Positions 8,593 through 17,204 of a stretch of DNA of 64,000 bases are shown piece after piece. The stretch lies in contig NZ_JACYHF010000002.1 of NCBI RefSeq assembly GCF_016482685.1, positions 1 through 64,000 of the forward strand, given 5' to 3'. The stretch is from Streptomyces sp. DSM 110735. GTDB lineage: Bacteria > Actinomycetota > Actinomycetes > Streptomycetales > Streptomycetaceae. The first letter of the stretch is position 1, and the number at the start of each line of letters is the position of its first letter. The position numbers and the translations under genes are program-made. The notes below the pieces were generated by a model. That model worked only from the letters and a program-made list of their open reading frames with translations. It ran no database searches and was not told the origin of the DNA.

Positions 8593-11500
8593 TCAGGAGG
8601 GGGCGAGGGGTGCCATGGCGGCGAGGACCGCCTTGGCCGCCTCGTCCGGGCGCAGCCGGGTGAAGTAGTGGCCGCCGTCGGGGAGTTCGTGCAGGTCGAC
8701 GCGCTCGGCCAGGAACAGCCAGTCCCGGTGGGCGTCCGCGTGCCCTGCCGTGTACGGGTCGTCGGCGGCCACGACGACCGTGACCGGGGCGGTGAGTTTC
8801 GCCCGGGGCGGGTTCTCCAGGGCGTCGCGGAAGTAGCGGTGCGCGCAGAGGCAGTCGTGCCGGTAGGCGGCGCCGACGCGTCCGGCGTGCGGCGCGTCGA
8901 GTTCGGCCAGCTCGGTGTAGCCGCCCTCCGAGGCGAGCCGGGCGGCGATCTCGCTGTCGTCCCGGTCGTCCAACTCCGCGATGGCGGCGCGTCGTTCGGC
9001 CAGGGTGCCGGGCAACTGCGCGGCGAGGAACAGCCGGGTCACCTCGACGCCGCGTTCCTGGAGCAGCCGGGCGGTCTCGACGGCGGGCGCGGTGCCCGAG
9101 GAATGCCCCCACAGCATGACCCGGGTCAGTCCGCGGGCGGTGATCTCGTCGGCGACGCGCCGCGCCACCTCGGGGATCGGGGCGAACGGCTCCTGGTGGG
9201 CGGCGAGATCGTGTCCGGGCAGGTCCACCGCGAGGACCTGGGTGCCGGAGGCCGCCAGCGCACCGGCCATCGGCTGGTAGTTGACGGCGTGGCCGCCCGC
9301 GTAGGGGAAGCACACGAGGGTGCTCTCCGGTGTTCCGGCGGTGTGCGCCAGTGGCTGGAGCAGTTCGGTGCGCGAACCGGTGGCGCCGTCGAGGAGGGCG
9401 GCGAGGTCGGTGAGGACCGGGTGGCGGGTGATGTCCTTGAGGGACACCGCGCGGTCGAGCGCGATGGTGAGCTTCACCGCGGTGAGGGAAGTGCCGCCCA
9501 GGTCGAAGAAGTGGCCGGTGCGCCCGATCCGTTGCTCGGGCACACCCAGCAACTCCGCCCAGACGGCGGCGAGTCTGCGCTCCACCGCAGTGCGCGGGGC
9601 GTCCGCGGTCTCTTCCCGCTCGGGCGCGCTCTGTTCGGCCAGCGCGGTGAGCGCCTTGCGGTCGGTCTTGCCGTTGGCGGTCAGCGGGAGCGCGTCCTGC
9701 CAGTGGAAGGCGGACGGGACCATGTAGGCGGGCAGGTCGGCGGCGAGCGTGTCGCGCAGCTCGTCCACGGGAAGCTGCCGCCCGGAGTAGAAGGCGATCA
9801 GGTGCTTGCCCTGTCCGGGCCGCTCGGCGACGACCACCGCGCCGTCGCGCACGCCGGGCACCCGCAGCAGGGTGTTCTCGATCTCCCCGATCTCGATCCG
9901 GAAGCCCCGGATCTTGACCTGGTTGTCCCGGCGCCCGAGGAACTCCAGCTTGCCGCCGTGGTGCCAGCGCCCCCAGTCCCCGCCCAGGTAGAGCCGCTCG
10001 CCGGGGCGGAACGGGTCCTCCAGGTACGCCTCGCGGGTCCGCTCGGGGTCGTTGACGTACCCCCTGCCGACGCAGACGCCGGAGAAGGCGATGAGCCCTG
10101 GGGCGCCCAGCGGGACCAGGTCCAGGTGCTCGTCCACGACGTACACGCGCACGTTGTTGACCGCGCGGCCCAGCAGCACCCGCTCGCGGGGTCCGTCGAT
10201 GATCTCGTGGTTGGTGTCGTCCGAAGTCTCGGTCAGCCCATAGGCGTTGAGGAGCTTGACGCCGGGCTGGACGGCGAACCAGCGCTGGGTGAGTTCCGGC
10301 TTGAGCGCCTCGCCGGTCACCGACACGCAGCGCAGGTCGGGAAGTTCGCGGGGGTGCTGCTCCAAGTAGGAGACCAGGACCTCCAGATAGGAGGGCACGA
10401 GCTGGGTGACGCCGACCCGCGCCTCGGTCAGCGTGTCGACGAAGCGCTCCACGTCGACCAGCACGTCCTGTCCGACCAGCAGGGTCCGGCCGCCCACGAG
10501 CAGCCCGGACACCAACTGCCACAGGGAGATGTCGAAGCACTGCGGTGCCGTCTGTGCCACCGTGTCGCCCTCGCCGATGCCCAGGTCGTCGATCTTGGCG
10601 AAGAGGTGGTTCACCATGCCCGCGTGCTCGCACATCGCCCCCTTCGGCTCACCGGTGGAGCCGGAGGTGAAGTAGATGTAGGCGAGCTGGCCGGGGTCCA
10701 CCGCGATGCCCGGGTCGTCGTCGGGGTGCCCTTCGGCGTACGCGTCCTCGACGAGCAGCTTCTCGGCGTCGGGCACGGTGGTGAGCGCCTGGTCGAGGGT
10801 GTCGGTGCTGCCCTTCTCGGTCAGCACCAGCCGGCACCCGGCCCGGGACAGCGTGGCGGCGATCCGGCCGGGCGGGAAGTGCGGCTCGATCGGCAGATAG
10901 GCGCCGCCCGCCTTGAGGACCGCGAGGGTCGCGGCCAGCCAGTCGAGATTGCGTTCGGTGACGACCGCGACCACGTTCTCGCGCCCCAGCCCCCGGGAGA
11001 GCAGCGCGCGGGCCAACCGGTTGGCGCGGGCGTTGAGTTCGCCGTACGTCCACTGCCGCTCGCCCTGCACCGCGGCCACCGCGTCCGGGTGGGTCCGCAC
11101 GCGCCGCTCGAAGAGTTCGTGCGCCCGCGCGTCGGGGAGCGCCCGCTCGGGTCCGGCCAGCCCCTCAAGGAGTTCGCACGTCTCCCGCGCCGACAGCAGG
11201 CTCTGCCGGGTGTGCTCGGCGTCCGGTCCTGCGGTCATCAGCTTCAGCGCGGTGAGGTGGTAACCGGCGATGCGGGCGGCGCCGCCGGTGTAGAGGACGT
11301 CGGTCCGGTAGCGCAGCCGCAGCACCGGCGCTTGCCCGTCCCCGGTCCAGCCCACGTGCAGCACGACGTCGTCGGCGAGGGTGCCGTCGCCCGCTCCGCA
11401 GGTGACCTCGTACGACGGTTCCGTCAGGGCCAGTTCGCGCCGGAGCGCGGCCACCGGGAAGTCCCGGTGCGCGAGCACGTCGGTCCGCGCGCGGTCGGCC

Positions 11501-11835
11501 GCCGCGACCAGGTCGCGCCAGGTGCCGGGGGCGGCGGAGAGGCGCAGCGGCAGGGGTGCGCCGGTCGCGTCGGCGAGGTGCCCCGTGACCACGTCCTGTT
11601 CGCCGGAGAGGGCGGCCAGCACCTTGGCGTGCACCACCAGCAGGAGGGTGTCGAAGGACACGTGCAGCTCACGCGCCAGCGCGTGCACGGCGTCCGCCAG
11701 TGCCTCGGGCACGGGCACCTCGTACTCGGCCACGCCGGGTGCCGGTTCCCCGGTCCACCTCGGGACCTGGGTGAAGCCTCCGGCGGTGAGTATCCGGCAC
11801 CAGAAGTCCCGGTCCGCCTCCACGTGCGCTTCCAT
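8593..11835 (-). CDS. single-module NRPS: half C-domain, A, PCP, TE
   Basis: 1080 aa, ATG after GAGGGAG and only 11 bp downstream of the preceding gene. Residues 1-220 match only the C-terminal lobe of a condensation domain; no HHxxxDG is present. The A domain is about 235-730: FTSGSTGEPKGA (389-400), CFDISLWQ (433-440), NAYGLTE (530-536), RRDNQVKIRGFRIEIGEIE (635-653) and NGKTDRKAL (721-729). Aligning to GrsA by eye gives the specificity residues DIWQSTADDK, which I cannot assign. The PCP has FFDLGGTSL with Ser783. The C-terminal type I thioesterase (838-1075) has GHSSG (Ser912), ADDPY and GGHYF (His1056), a full triad. Neighbouring Dap enzymes suggest Dap or an N-acyl-Dap as substrate. Confidence 0.9.
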   Translation of the reverse strand: MEAHVEADRDFWCRILTAGGFTQVPRWTGEPAPGVAEYEVPVPEALADAVHALARELHVSFDTLLLVVHAKVLAALSGEQDVVTGHLADATGAPLPLRLSAAPGTWRDLVAAADRARTDVLAHRDFPVAALRRELALTEPSYEVTCGAGDGTLADDVVLHVGWTGDGQAPVLRLRYRTDVLYTGGAARIAGYHLTALKLMTAGPDAEHTRQSLLSARETCELLEGLAGPERALPDARAHELFERRVRTHPDAVAAVQGERQWTYGELNARANRLARALLSRGLGRENVVAVVTERNLDWLAATLAVLKAGGAYLPIEPHFPPGRIAATLSRAGCRLVLTEKGSTDTLDQALTTVPDAEKLLVEDAYAEGHPDDDPGIAVDPGQLAYIYFTSGSTGEPKGAMCEHAGMVNHLFAKIDDLGIGEGDTVAQTAPQCFDISLWQLVSGLLVGGRTLLVGQDVLVDVERFVDTLTEARVGVTQLVPSYLEVLVSYLEQHPRELPDLRCVSVTGEALKPELTQRWFAVQPGVKLLNAYGLTETSDDTNHEIIDGPRERVLLGRAVNNVRVYVVDEHLDLVPLGAPGLIAFSGVCVGRGYVNDPERTREAYLEDPFRPGERLYLGGDWGRWHHGGKLEFLGRRDNQVKIRGFRIEIGEIENTLLRVPGVRDGAVVVAERPGQGKHLIAFYSGRQLPVDELRDTLAADLPAYMVPSAFHWQDALPLTANGKTDRKALTALAEQSAPEREETADAPRTAVERRLAAVWAELLGVPEQRIGRTGHFFDLGGTSLTAVKLTIALDRAVSLKDITRHPVLTDLAALLDGATGSRTELLQPLAHTAGTPESTLVCFPYAGGHAVNYQPMAGALAASGTQVLAVDLPGHDLAAHQEPFAPIPEVARRVADEITARGLTRVMLWGHSSGTAPAVETARLLQERGVEVTRLFLAAQLPGTLAERRAAIAELDDRDDSEIAARLASEGGYTELAELDAPHAGRVGAAYRHDCLCAHRYFRDALENPPRAKLTAPVTVVVAADDPYTAGHADAHRDWLFLAERVDLHELPDGGHYFTRLRPDEAAKAVLAAMAPLAPS

Positions 11836-11846
11836 CGGTTACTCCC

Positions 11847-14453
11847 TCAACTCACGGTCGTTGCGGCGGCGTTGTCCAGGGACGGGGGTGTTCTGCGGCC
11901 GGACGCGGCGGGTGGCACGGCGGTCTCCGGCAGGTCGGCGGCGGGGTTGCCGCCCCAGCGCGCGTGCGGGGGGACCTCCTCGCCCTTCATCAGGAAGGAG
12001 TCGGGCGCGAGGACGGCGCCGTCGCCCACCTTCACGCCGTAGTGCACGTGCGCGCCGACGCCCAGCGTGCAGTCGGCGCCGATCCGGGTGACGGCGGACT
12101 TGAAGGTGCCGTCCTCCTGCGAGTGGCACTGGATCTTGCATCCGGCGTTGAGCGTGGCGCCGTCGCCGATGGCGGTGAGCGTGCGCTCGGTGATGAAGCT
12201 GCCGTCGTCGAAGACCATGCGACCGATGCGCACGCCCATCAGCCGCCAGATCAGGGGCTTGTAGGGGGTGCCGTTGAAGATGTTCAGGTGCCGGTCGGGG
12301 ATCTTCCACACCCGCTCCTGCTTCCAGAAGGCGCGGTCGTAGATGGAGCACAACTGGGGGCGCAGCCTGCGGAAGGACAGCAGGCAGCGTTCCACCACGA
12401 TGTAGTAGGCGGTGGAGAGGAACAGCGTCATCGCCATGTACACGGCGATCACGACGTGTCCGACCACGCCGTAGAGGTTCACGGTGGCCAGCGCCAGGAA
12501 GGTGAGCGCGAGGACGTGCACCCAGCGCACGAACAGCATCAGGGCCATCGAGCGCAGGTTGTAGCGGTTCTTCGCGGCGAGACCCTGGCGCAGCGCTTCG
12601 CCGCCTCTGAGGTGGTCGAACCGCGCGTCGCGCTCCACCGTGCGGGGGATCTCGAAGCACGGTGAGCCGAGCAGCCCGACGCCTTCGCGGATCTCGCCGT
12701 CCAGCGGCACCATCACCTTGGTGGCCAGCAGGCAGTTCTCGCCGGTCCTGCCGCCTGCGGGGTAGGCGATGTTGTTGCCGAGGAAGTTGTGCGCGCCGAT
12801 CGTCGCCCGCGAGAGGCGGAACGAGGTCGCGGAGTAGTCGGCGTTCACGACGGAGAGCCCGTCGGCCACCATCGTGCCGCTGCCCACGGTGACAAGGAGC
12901 GGGCTCTCGTGCTGCATCTCGGTGCCGAAGTTCGAGCCCGTCTGCTCGACGTGCGAGAGGTCGTACCCGATGCCGCGCAGGTAGTTCACGATGTACGAGC
13001 TGTCGCCGAAGAGCCAGGCGAAGAATTTGACGTTGGTCATGCGCGCGGTCGCCCGGTGCACCGCGTACCGGAAGCCGTAGAGCGGGTACACGCGGTCCGG
13101 CCGGACGACGAGGCTCAGCAGGCGCGGGAGCGTGCACAGCGCGGCGAAGCCCAGGACGACGAAGCCGACGAAGAGGACCAGCGAGAGCAGCAGCGAGTCC
13201 CACGCCAGCTCGGACAGCGTTAGCGCGGCAGCGGGCTCCAGGCGCTTGCGGATCGCCGGAACCTCGGTGAACAGCATGTACATCCCGCCCACCCCGAGCG
13301 GGATGTACAGCAGGAACAACTGGAGCAGGGAGGCGCAGCCGAACCAGGTGCGGCGCAGGGCGCCGCACGGCGCCGGGGCGACGCGCAGATAGTCGACCTC
13401 GGTGGGCTGGGCGGGCGATCCGTGCCGGTGCTCGCCGTCGGGGACGACCTGACCCCGGTGCAGGGACGAGGAGTGGCCGAGCTGCGCGCCGTCGCCCATC
13501 GAGGTGTCGATGTCCAGGACGGTCTTCTCGCCGACGTACACGTCGCGGCCGAGGGTGACGCGTCCGGTCTGGATGCGTCCCGAGTGGGCGCGGTAGCCGA
13601 GCAGGAAGGTGTCCTTGCGGACGACCGTGCCGGAGCCGATGGTCAGCAGGTCGGTGCAGACCGGCATGGAGTGGGTGAGGATCGTGACGCCCTTGCCGAT
13701 CCGCGCGCCCAGGGCCCGCAGATAGAGCACATAGAGCGGGTTTCCGACGAAGAGAAGCATCGGATTGGCGTGGAGCAGCGACTTGACGATCCAGAAGCGC
13801 AGGTAAGCGGCGCTCCAGACGGGGAATTCACGGGGTTTCCAGCGGCCGATGAGCACCCATTTGGCGATGAGCGGTATGGCGCACAGGACCAGGAATCCGG
13901 CGCCGCCGAACAGCAGTGACCGCAGATAGATGTCCCACAGACCCGAACCGCCGGCGACCCATTCGTATCCGATGGCGGTGCCGAATCCGGCGACCAGTGA
14001 ATAACCGAGGAAACACAGCGTCTGAAAAGTTCCGCACAGGACATGGGAGGCGCGGCTCACTCGCGTCACCGGCTCCGGCGGCGCCGTCCGCATCAGCGGT
14101 GAGACGGAGACCGGGGCGTCCACCAGGGGCTCGGCGGTGCGGTCGAGAGCCGTGGCCAGGCTGCGGAGCGTGGGGTGCTGGTAGATGTCCTTCATGGACG
14201 GCGAGGGCAGGTCTCCGCGTTTGCGGACCCGCGCGCAGAATTGCGCCATGACCAGGGAATTCGCGCCGAGGTCGTCGAAGAAATTGCCGTCGGGGGAAAT
14301 ACTCTCGACCCCTGTGACATCGGCCAGCACTTCCGCGAGGCGTGTTTCGGTGTCAGCCGTTGCGGGACCGGAACTGCCGCGCCTGACGACGGCGTCGCTT
14401 TCCGGTCCCTCCCTGTCAATCTCCGAGTGGACCTCCGAGGACTGCTCCACCAT
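11847..14453 (-). CDS. carrier domain fused to Pls/PosA-type NRPS terminal membrane domain (no A domain)
   Basis: 868 aa, ATG with GAGGAG. Residues 33-105 form an acyl/peptidyl carrier domain (FFDDLGANSLVMAQF, phosphopantetheine Ser66). The rest resembles the terminal domain of epsilon-poly-lysine-synthetase-like proteins (the Pls/PosA family). There are membrane helices near 137-163, 178-200, 369-395, 415-450 and 640-690, alternating with three left-handed hexapeptide-repeat blocks (about 245-340, 510-600 and 745-830; for example IGKGVTI, VGSGTMVADG, IGDGATLNAGC). In Pls itself an adenylation domain precedes the carrier. Here it is missing, so loading must occur in trans, perhaps by the adjacent NRPS. 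First gene of the Dap operon; it probably joins or polymerises aminoacyl units at the membrane. Confidence 0.85.
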   Translation of the reverse strand: MVEQSSEVHSEIDREGPESDAVVRRGSSGPATADTETRLAEVLADVTGVESISPDGNFFDDLGANSLVMAQFCARVRKRGDLPSPSMKDIYQHPTLRSLATALDRTAEPLVDAPVSVSPLMRTAPPEPVTRVSRASHVLCGTFQTLCFLGYSLVAGFGTAIGYEWVAGGSGLWDIYLRSLLFGGAGFLVLCAIPLIAKWVLIGRWKPREFPVWSAAYLRFWIVKSLLHANPMLLFVGNPLYVLYLRALGARIGKGVTILTHSMPVCTDLLTIGSGTVVRKDTFLLGYRAHSGRIQTGRVTLGRDVYVGEKTVLDIDTSMGDGAQLGHSSSLHRGQVVPDGEHRHGSPAQPTEVDYLRVAPAPCGALRRTWFGCASLLQLFLLYIPLGVGGMYMLFTEVPAIRKRLEPAAALTLSELAWDSLLLSLVLFVGFVVLGFAALCTLPRLLSLVVRPDRVYPLYGFRYAVHRATARMTNVKFFAWLFGDSSYIVNYLRGIGYDLSHVEQTGSNFGTEMQHESPLLVTVGSGTMVADGLSVVNADYSATSFRLSRATIGAHNFLGNNIAYPAGGRTGENCLLATKVMVPLDGEIREGVGLLGSPCFEIPRTVERDARFDHLRGGEALRQGLAAKNRYNLRSMALMLFVRWVHVLALTFLALATVNLYGVVGHVVIAVYMAMTLFLSTAYYIVVERCLLSFRRLRPQLCSIYDRAFWKQERVWKIPDRHLNIFNGTPYKPLIWRLMGVRIGRMVFDDGSFITERTLTAIGDGATLNAGCKIQCHSQEDGTFKSAVTRIGADCTLGVGAHVHYGVKVGDGAVLAPDSFLMKGEEVPPHARWGGNPAADLPETAVPPAASGRRTPPSLDNAAATTVS

Positions 14454-14565
14454 TTGATCTCCTCGAAGATGTCTGGATCGCTGGCCGCTTCAGTTTCGGC
14501 CCGCGACCGCGAGGCTGCCACTCCGAGTCGATCACCCCGGGACCGGGAATACGCCTGGCAAGCCC

Positions 14566-14609
14566 GTGATCCCTGGGTGCACGCGTGTGAGCGGCACTCC
14601 AGGGATCAC
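14566..14609 (-). terminator. terminator-like inverted repeat between the two leftward operons
   Basis: Perfect 11-bp arms GTGATCCCTGG and CCAGGGATCAC around a 22-nt loop. It lies 39 bp beyond the isochorismatase stop and 113 bp before the Pls-like start. It probably ends the MarR-MFS-isochorismatase transcript, which implies a separate promoter for the Dap operon within 14454-14565. A smaller hairpin (GGCCG at 14483 and CGGCC at 14497) lies in the Dap-operon leader. Confidence 0.55.
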
Positions 14610-14647
14610 CTGAACGGCGGAGCCGGGACGGGGTGGACAGAAGGTGC

Positions 14648-15214
14648 TCAGGCGACTGCTTCGAGTGACCGCGCCCATTCCTCGACGGTGCTCGTGGCGA
14701 CGTCCGGCCTGCGGGTCAGCACCTGGCCGACGATCGCGTCGTGCAGGGCGGGGTCGGTGTCGGCGCAGGCGTCCGACAGGACGGTGACGCCGTAGTCGAG
14801 GTCGGCGGCCTGGAGGGCGGTGGACAGCACGATCCCGGCGGTGGAGACCCCGGCCAGGGCGAGGTGCTCGATGCCCTGGGCGTCGAGGATCTGCCGGAGG
14901 TTGTTGCCCGCGAAGGCGCTGACCCGGTTCTTGTGGACGACGGTCTCGCCCTCGGCGGGCGCGACCTCGGGGAGGATCGCGGCGCCGGGGTCGTCGGCCG
15001 TGTAGCGGCCCGACGGGAGGGCGCCGAAGATCTTGTTGCGGGGGTGCGCGTCGAGGTGCCCCTCGCTCAGTCGGAGCGCCACATGGATGACCGGCACACC
15101 CGCGGCACGCGCCGTATGGAGGGCGCGCACAGCTCGGGGCAGATAGCCGTCGGGCAGGTGAGGGGCGTGGGCCACCTGGAGATCCATGAGGAGCAGGGCG
15201 GTGCGGCGGGGCAT
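14648..15214 (-). CDS. isochorismatase-family cysteine hydrolase
   Basis: 188 aa, ATG at 15214. Family landmarks: catalytic Asp in LLLMDLQ, Lys in VVHKNRVSAF, and the region LALAGVSTAGIVLSTALQA. The last holds Ser-Thr where a catalytic Cys usually occurs (GVxTxxCV), so the nucleophile position appears substituted; activity as an amidase or isochorismatase is therefore uncertain. Downstream partner of the MFS and MarR genes. It could modify the compound that the exporter handles. Confidence 0.75.
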   Translation of the reverse strand: MPRRTALLLMDLQVAHAPHLPDGYLPRAVRALHTARAAGVPVIHVALRLSEGHLDAHPRNKIFGALPSGRYTADDPGAAILPEVAPAEGETVVHKNRVSAFAGNNLRQILDAQGIEHLALAGVSTAGIVLSTALQAADLDYGVTVLSDACADTDPALHDAIVGQVLTRRPDVATSTVEEWARSLEAVA

Positions 15215-15231
15215 GGGGGTGCCTTTCGTGC

Positions 15232-15278
15232 GTGGACACGTCCGGGGGGTCACTCGTGGACGCGTCCGGGGGGTCACT
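15232..15278. repeat. two-copy 24-bp tandem repeat over the MFS stop codon
   Basis: Two near-identical copies beginning GTGGAC and ending GGGGGGTCACT (15232-15254 and 15256-15278, one mismatch, period 24). They span the short gap before the isochorismatase gene. The right copy carries the stop codon of the MFS gene; the left copy lies outside it. It looks like a recent slippage duplication. Confidence 0.7.
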
Positions 15279-16686
15279 TCGCCGTCCGGGCGTCGGGCGT
15301 GGCAACCCGGCCGAGCGTGCGGTCGAACACCGTCAGCAGCAGGTAGAGGACACCGGCGCCGAGCATGACCCAGGCGAGGTGGTGCATCCCGCCGGTGTCG
15401 GCGTGGCGCCCGAAGGACGCGGCGGTCGCGGAGGAGGCGACCATCGAGCCGAGGTAGGCGAAGGTGCGCAGCAGTCCGGCCGAGGAGGCGATGCGGTCGG
15501 GGTCGGCCTGGAAGTAGACGGAGTTCTGCAGGGCCAGGTTGTTCAGCCCCTGCGGGACGCCGAAGACCAGGGCGGTCAGCGGCAGCATCCAGAACGGGCT
15601 CTTCCCGGAGAGCGTGAGGATCAGCAGACAGGCGACGATCTGTCCGACCGCGCCGGTCAGCAGCTTGGCGCGCACGCCCTTGCGGCGCCCGGAGACGATC
15701 GAGACCCCGATGGCCATCAGGAACATGGGGATCTGCGCCAGTCCGGCGTGGAAGGGGCTGAGCCCGTAGCCCTCCTCGGTCCACTGGCTGAAGCCGTAGA
15801 GGAAGGCGTAGGAGACGACATAGGCGACGAGCGCGCGGCCGTACGTCGCGATCAGCGGGGTGTTGCCGCCGAGGACCCTCAGGTCGATGAAGGGGTCGGC
15901 GGCGCGCAGTTCCCGCAGCGCGAAGGCGGTGCCCGCGGCGGCGGCGATCAGCAGCAGGTACCAGTCGCGCAGATGCAGGTTCATCAGGAAGAGCAGCAGC
16001 GAGGTGAGCGTCGCGGCGAACAGGGCCATGCCGGGCAGGTCGAGCCGGGCGGTCGCGGGTCCGGGCTCGCCCGTCGCGGGGGCTGATTTCGGCAGCCGCC
16101 ACAGGCCGAGCAGAACTGCGGCCACCGCCAGCGGGACGTTCAGCGCGAAGGTGGCGCGCCAGCCGCCGACCGCGATCAGCAGTCCGCCGAGCAGCGGACC
16201 GATGACGGCGATGGTCTGGTTGGCGACCGCGAGCGCGGTGAGCACCCCGCCGGGGCTGTCGTGGCCGGTGCGCCGGGCTTCGCTGCGCAGCAGCGCCATC
16301 GCGGCGGGGTAGCCCGCGCAGGTGCCGAACCCGAGCAGGACGCGCGCGACGATCAGCACCCCGAGGTCGGGCGCGAGGGTGCCGACGACACCGGCCACGC
16401 CGACCAGACTCGTGCTGATCAGGAACAGTCTGCGCGGCCCGAACAGGTCGATGAGCCGCCCCACGACGGGCTGCCCGAGCGAGGTGGCCAGGTAGAGCGC
16501 GGAGACGAGCCAGGCGGTCTGGGAGGCGGGCGCACCGAGGGCGGCGCCGATGGGGACGAGCGCGACGGAGATGATCGTCGAGTTGATGGGGTTGAGGACG
16601 GAGCCCAGCATCATCGGCGGCAGCAGCCGCCGGTCGAAGCCGGGCCTGCCCGTCCCGGGTATCGCGTCCGTCTTCGCCTCAGTCAC
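15274..16686 (-). CDS. MFS efflux transporter
   Basis: 470 aa, GTG start overlapping the MarR stop by 8 bp (translational coupling). About 14 hydrophobic segments are visible and the N-terminus contains SVLNPINSTIISVALVPIGAALG, typical of the DHA2-type drug:H+ antiporter branch, with GRLIDLFGPRRLFL as the loop 2-3 motif. Likely exports a small toxic molecule across the plasma membrane, using the proton gradient. With MarR in front, it is probably induced when the repressor binds the same compound. It lies close to the Dap operon but is separated by a terminator-like hairpin. Confidence 0.88.
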   Translation of the reverse strand: MTEAKTDAIPGTGRPGFDRRLLPPMMLGSVLNPINSTIISVALVPIGAALGAPASQTAWLVSALYLATSLGQPVVGRLIDLFGPRRLFLISTSLVGVAGVVGTLAPDLGVLIVARVLLGFGTCAGYPAAMALLRSEARRTGHDSPGGVLTALAVANQTIAVIGPLLGGLLIAVGGWRATFALNVPLAVAAVLLGLWRLPKSAPATGEPGPATARLDLPGMALFAATLTSLLLFLMNLHLRDWYLLLIAAAAGTAFALRELRAADPFIDLRVLGGNTPLIATYGRALVAYVVSYAFLYGFSQWTEEGYGLSPFHAGLAQIPMFLMAIGVSIVSGRRKGVRAKLLTGAVGQIVACLLILTLSGKSPFWMLPLTALVFGVPQGLNNLALQNSVYFQADPDRIASSAGLLRTFAYLGSMVASSATAASFGRHADTGGMHHLAWVMLGAGVLYLLLTVFDRTLGRVATPDARTAK

Positions 16687-17149
16687 GGGTCAGCCGCTCC
16701 AGTACGGCCATGGCGGCGATCACGGTCTGCCGCTCGTCCTCGGTGCACTTCTCCAGCAACCGCCCCGCGAGCCATTCCGTACGAGCCTGCCGCCCCTCCG
16801 CCACGCGGCGCCTGCCGTCCGCCGTCAGCACGATGAGCAGGCGGCGCCCGTCGTCCGGGTCGGGGTGGCGCTCCAGCAGACCCATCGCGGCGAGCGAGGC
16901 GACGGTCGCGGTCATCGACTGGTGCCGTACGCCCTCGTCGGCGGCCAGTTCACTCGCCGTGACCCCGCCCTTGTCGGACAGCCGGGCCAGGACCGACGCC
17001 TGCCCCAGGGTGAGGTCGTCGACCTCGGACGCCTTCAGGATGCGGCGGCGCAACCGGCTGATGACCGTGCGCACGTCGCGCGACGCCTGGATCGCGGAGG
17101 GCGGCAGACCGGCGCCGGGGTTCGGGTGCTCACTCATGCGGCTTCTCAC
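16679..17149 (-). CDS. MarR-family transcriptional regulator
   Basis: 156 aa from the ATG at 17149; an in-frame ATG at 17137 (MSEHPNPG) with GAGAAG upstream is equally plausible. It is a winged-helix MarR protein with TLGQASVLARLSDKGGVTASELAADEGVRHQSMTATVASLAAMGLLERHPDPDDGRR, including the DxRR wing. First gene of the MarR-MFS-isochorismatase operon; the tandem palindromes just upstream are the probable binding sites. It likely represses the efflux operon and perhaps the divergent mgtC gene. Confidence 0.87.
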   Translation of the reverse strand: MRSRMSEHPNPGAGLPPSAIQASRDVRTVISRLRRRILKASEVDDLTLGQASVLARLSDKGGVTASELAADEGVRHQSMTATVASLAAMGLLERHPDPDDGRRLLIVLTADGRRRVAEGRQARTEWLAGRLLEKCTEDERQTVIAAMAVLERLTRD

Positions 17150-17170
17150 TCATGCGACCCACCGTAATCT

Positions 17171-17204
17171 CTACAGGCTTGGCTGTACAGCTTTGCCTGT
17201 GCAG
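17171..17204. promoter_or_regulatory. tandem MarR operator
   Basis: Two overlapping dyads: TACAG-N6-CTGTA at 17172-17187, and ACAGC-TTTG-CCTGTGCAG continuing to 17204. A perfect 8-bp palindrome CTGTACAG (17183-17190) sits at the centre. It lies 21 bp upstream of the MarR ATG, in the gap shared with mgtC. The sequence is AT-richer than its surroundings and probably overlaps the promoter. Confidence 0.6.
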
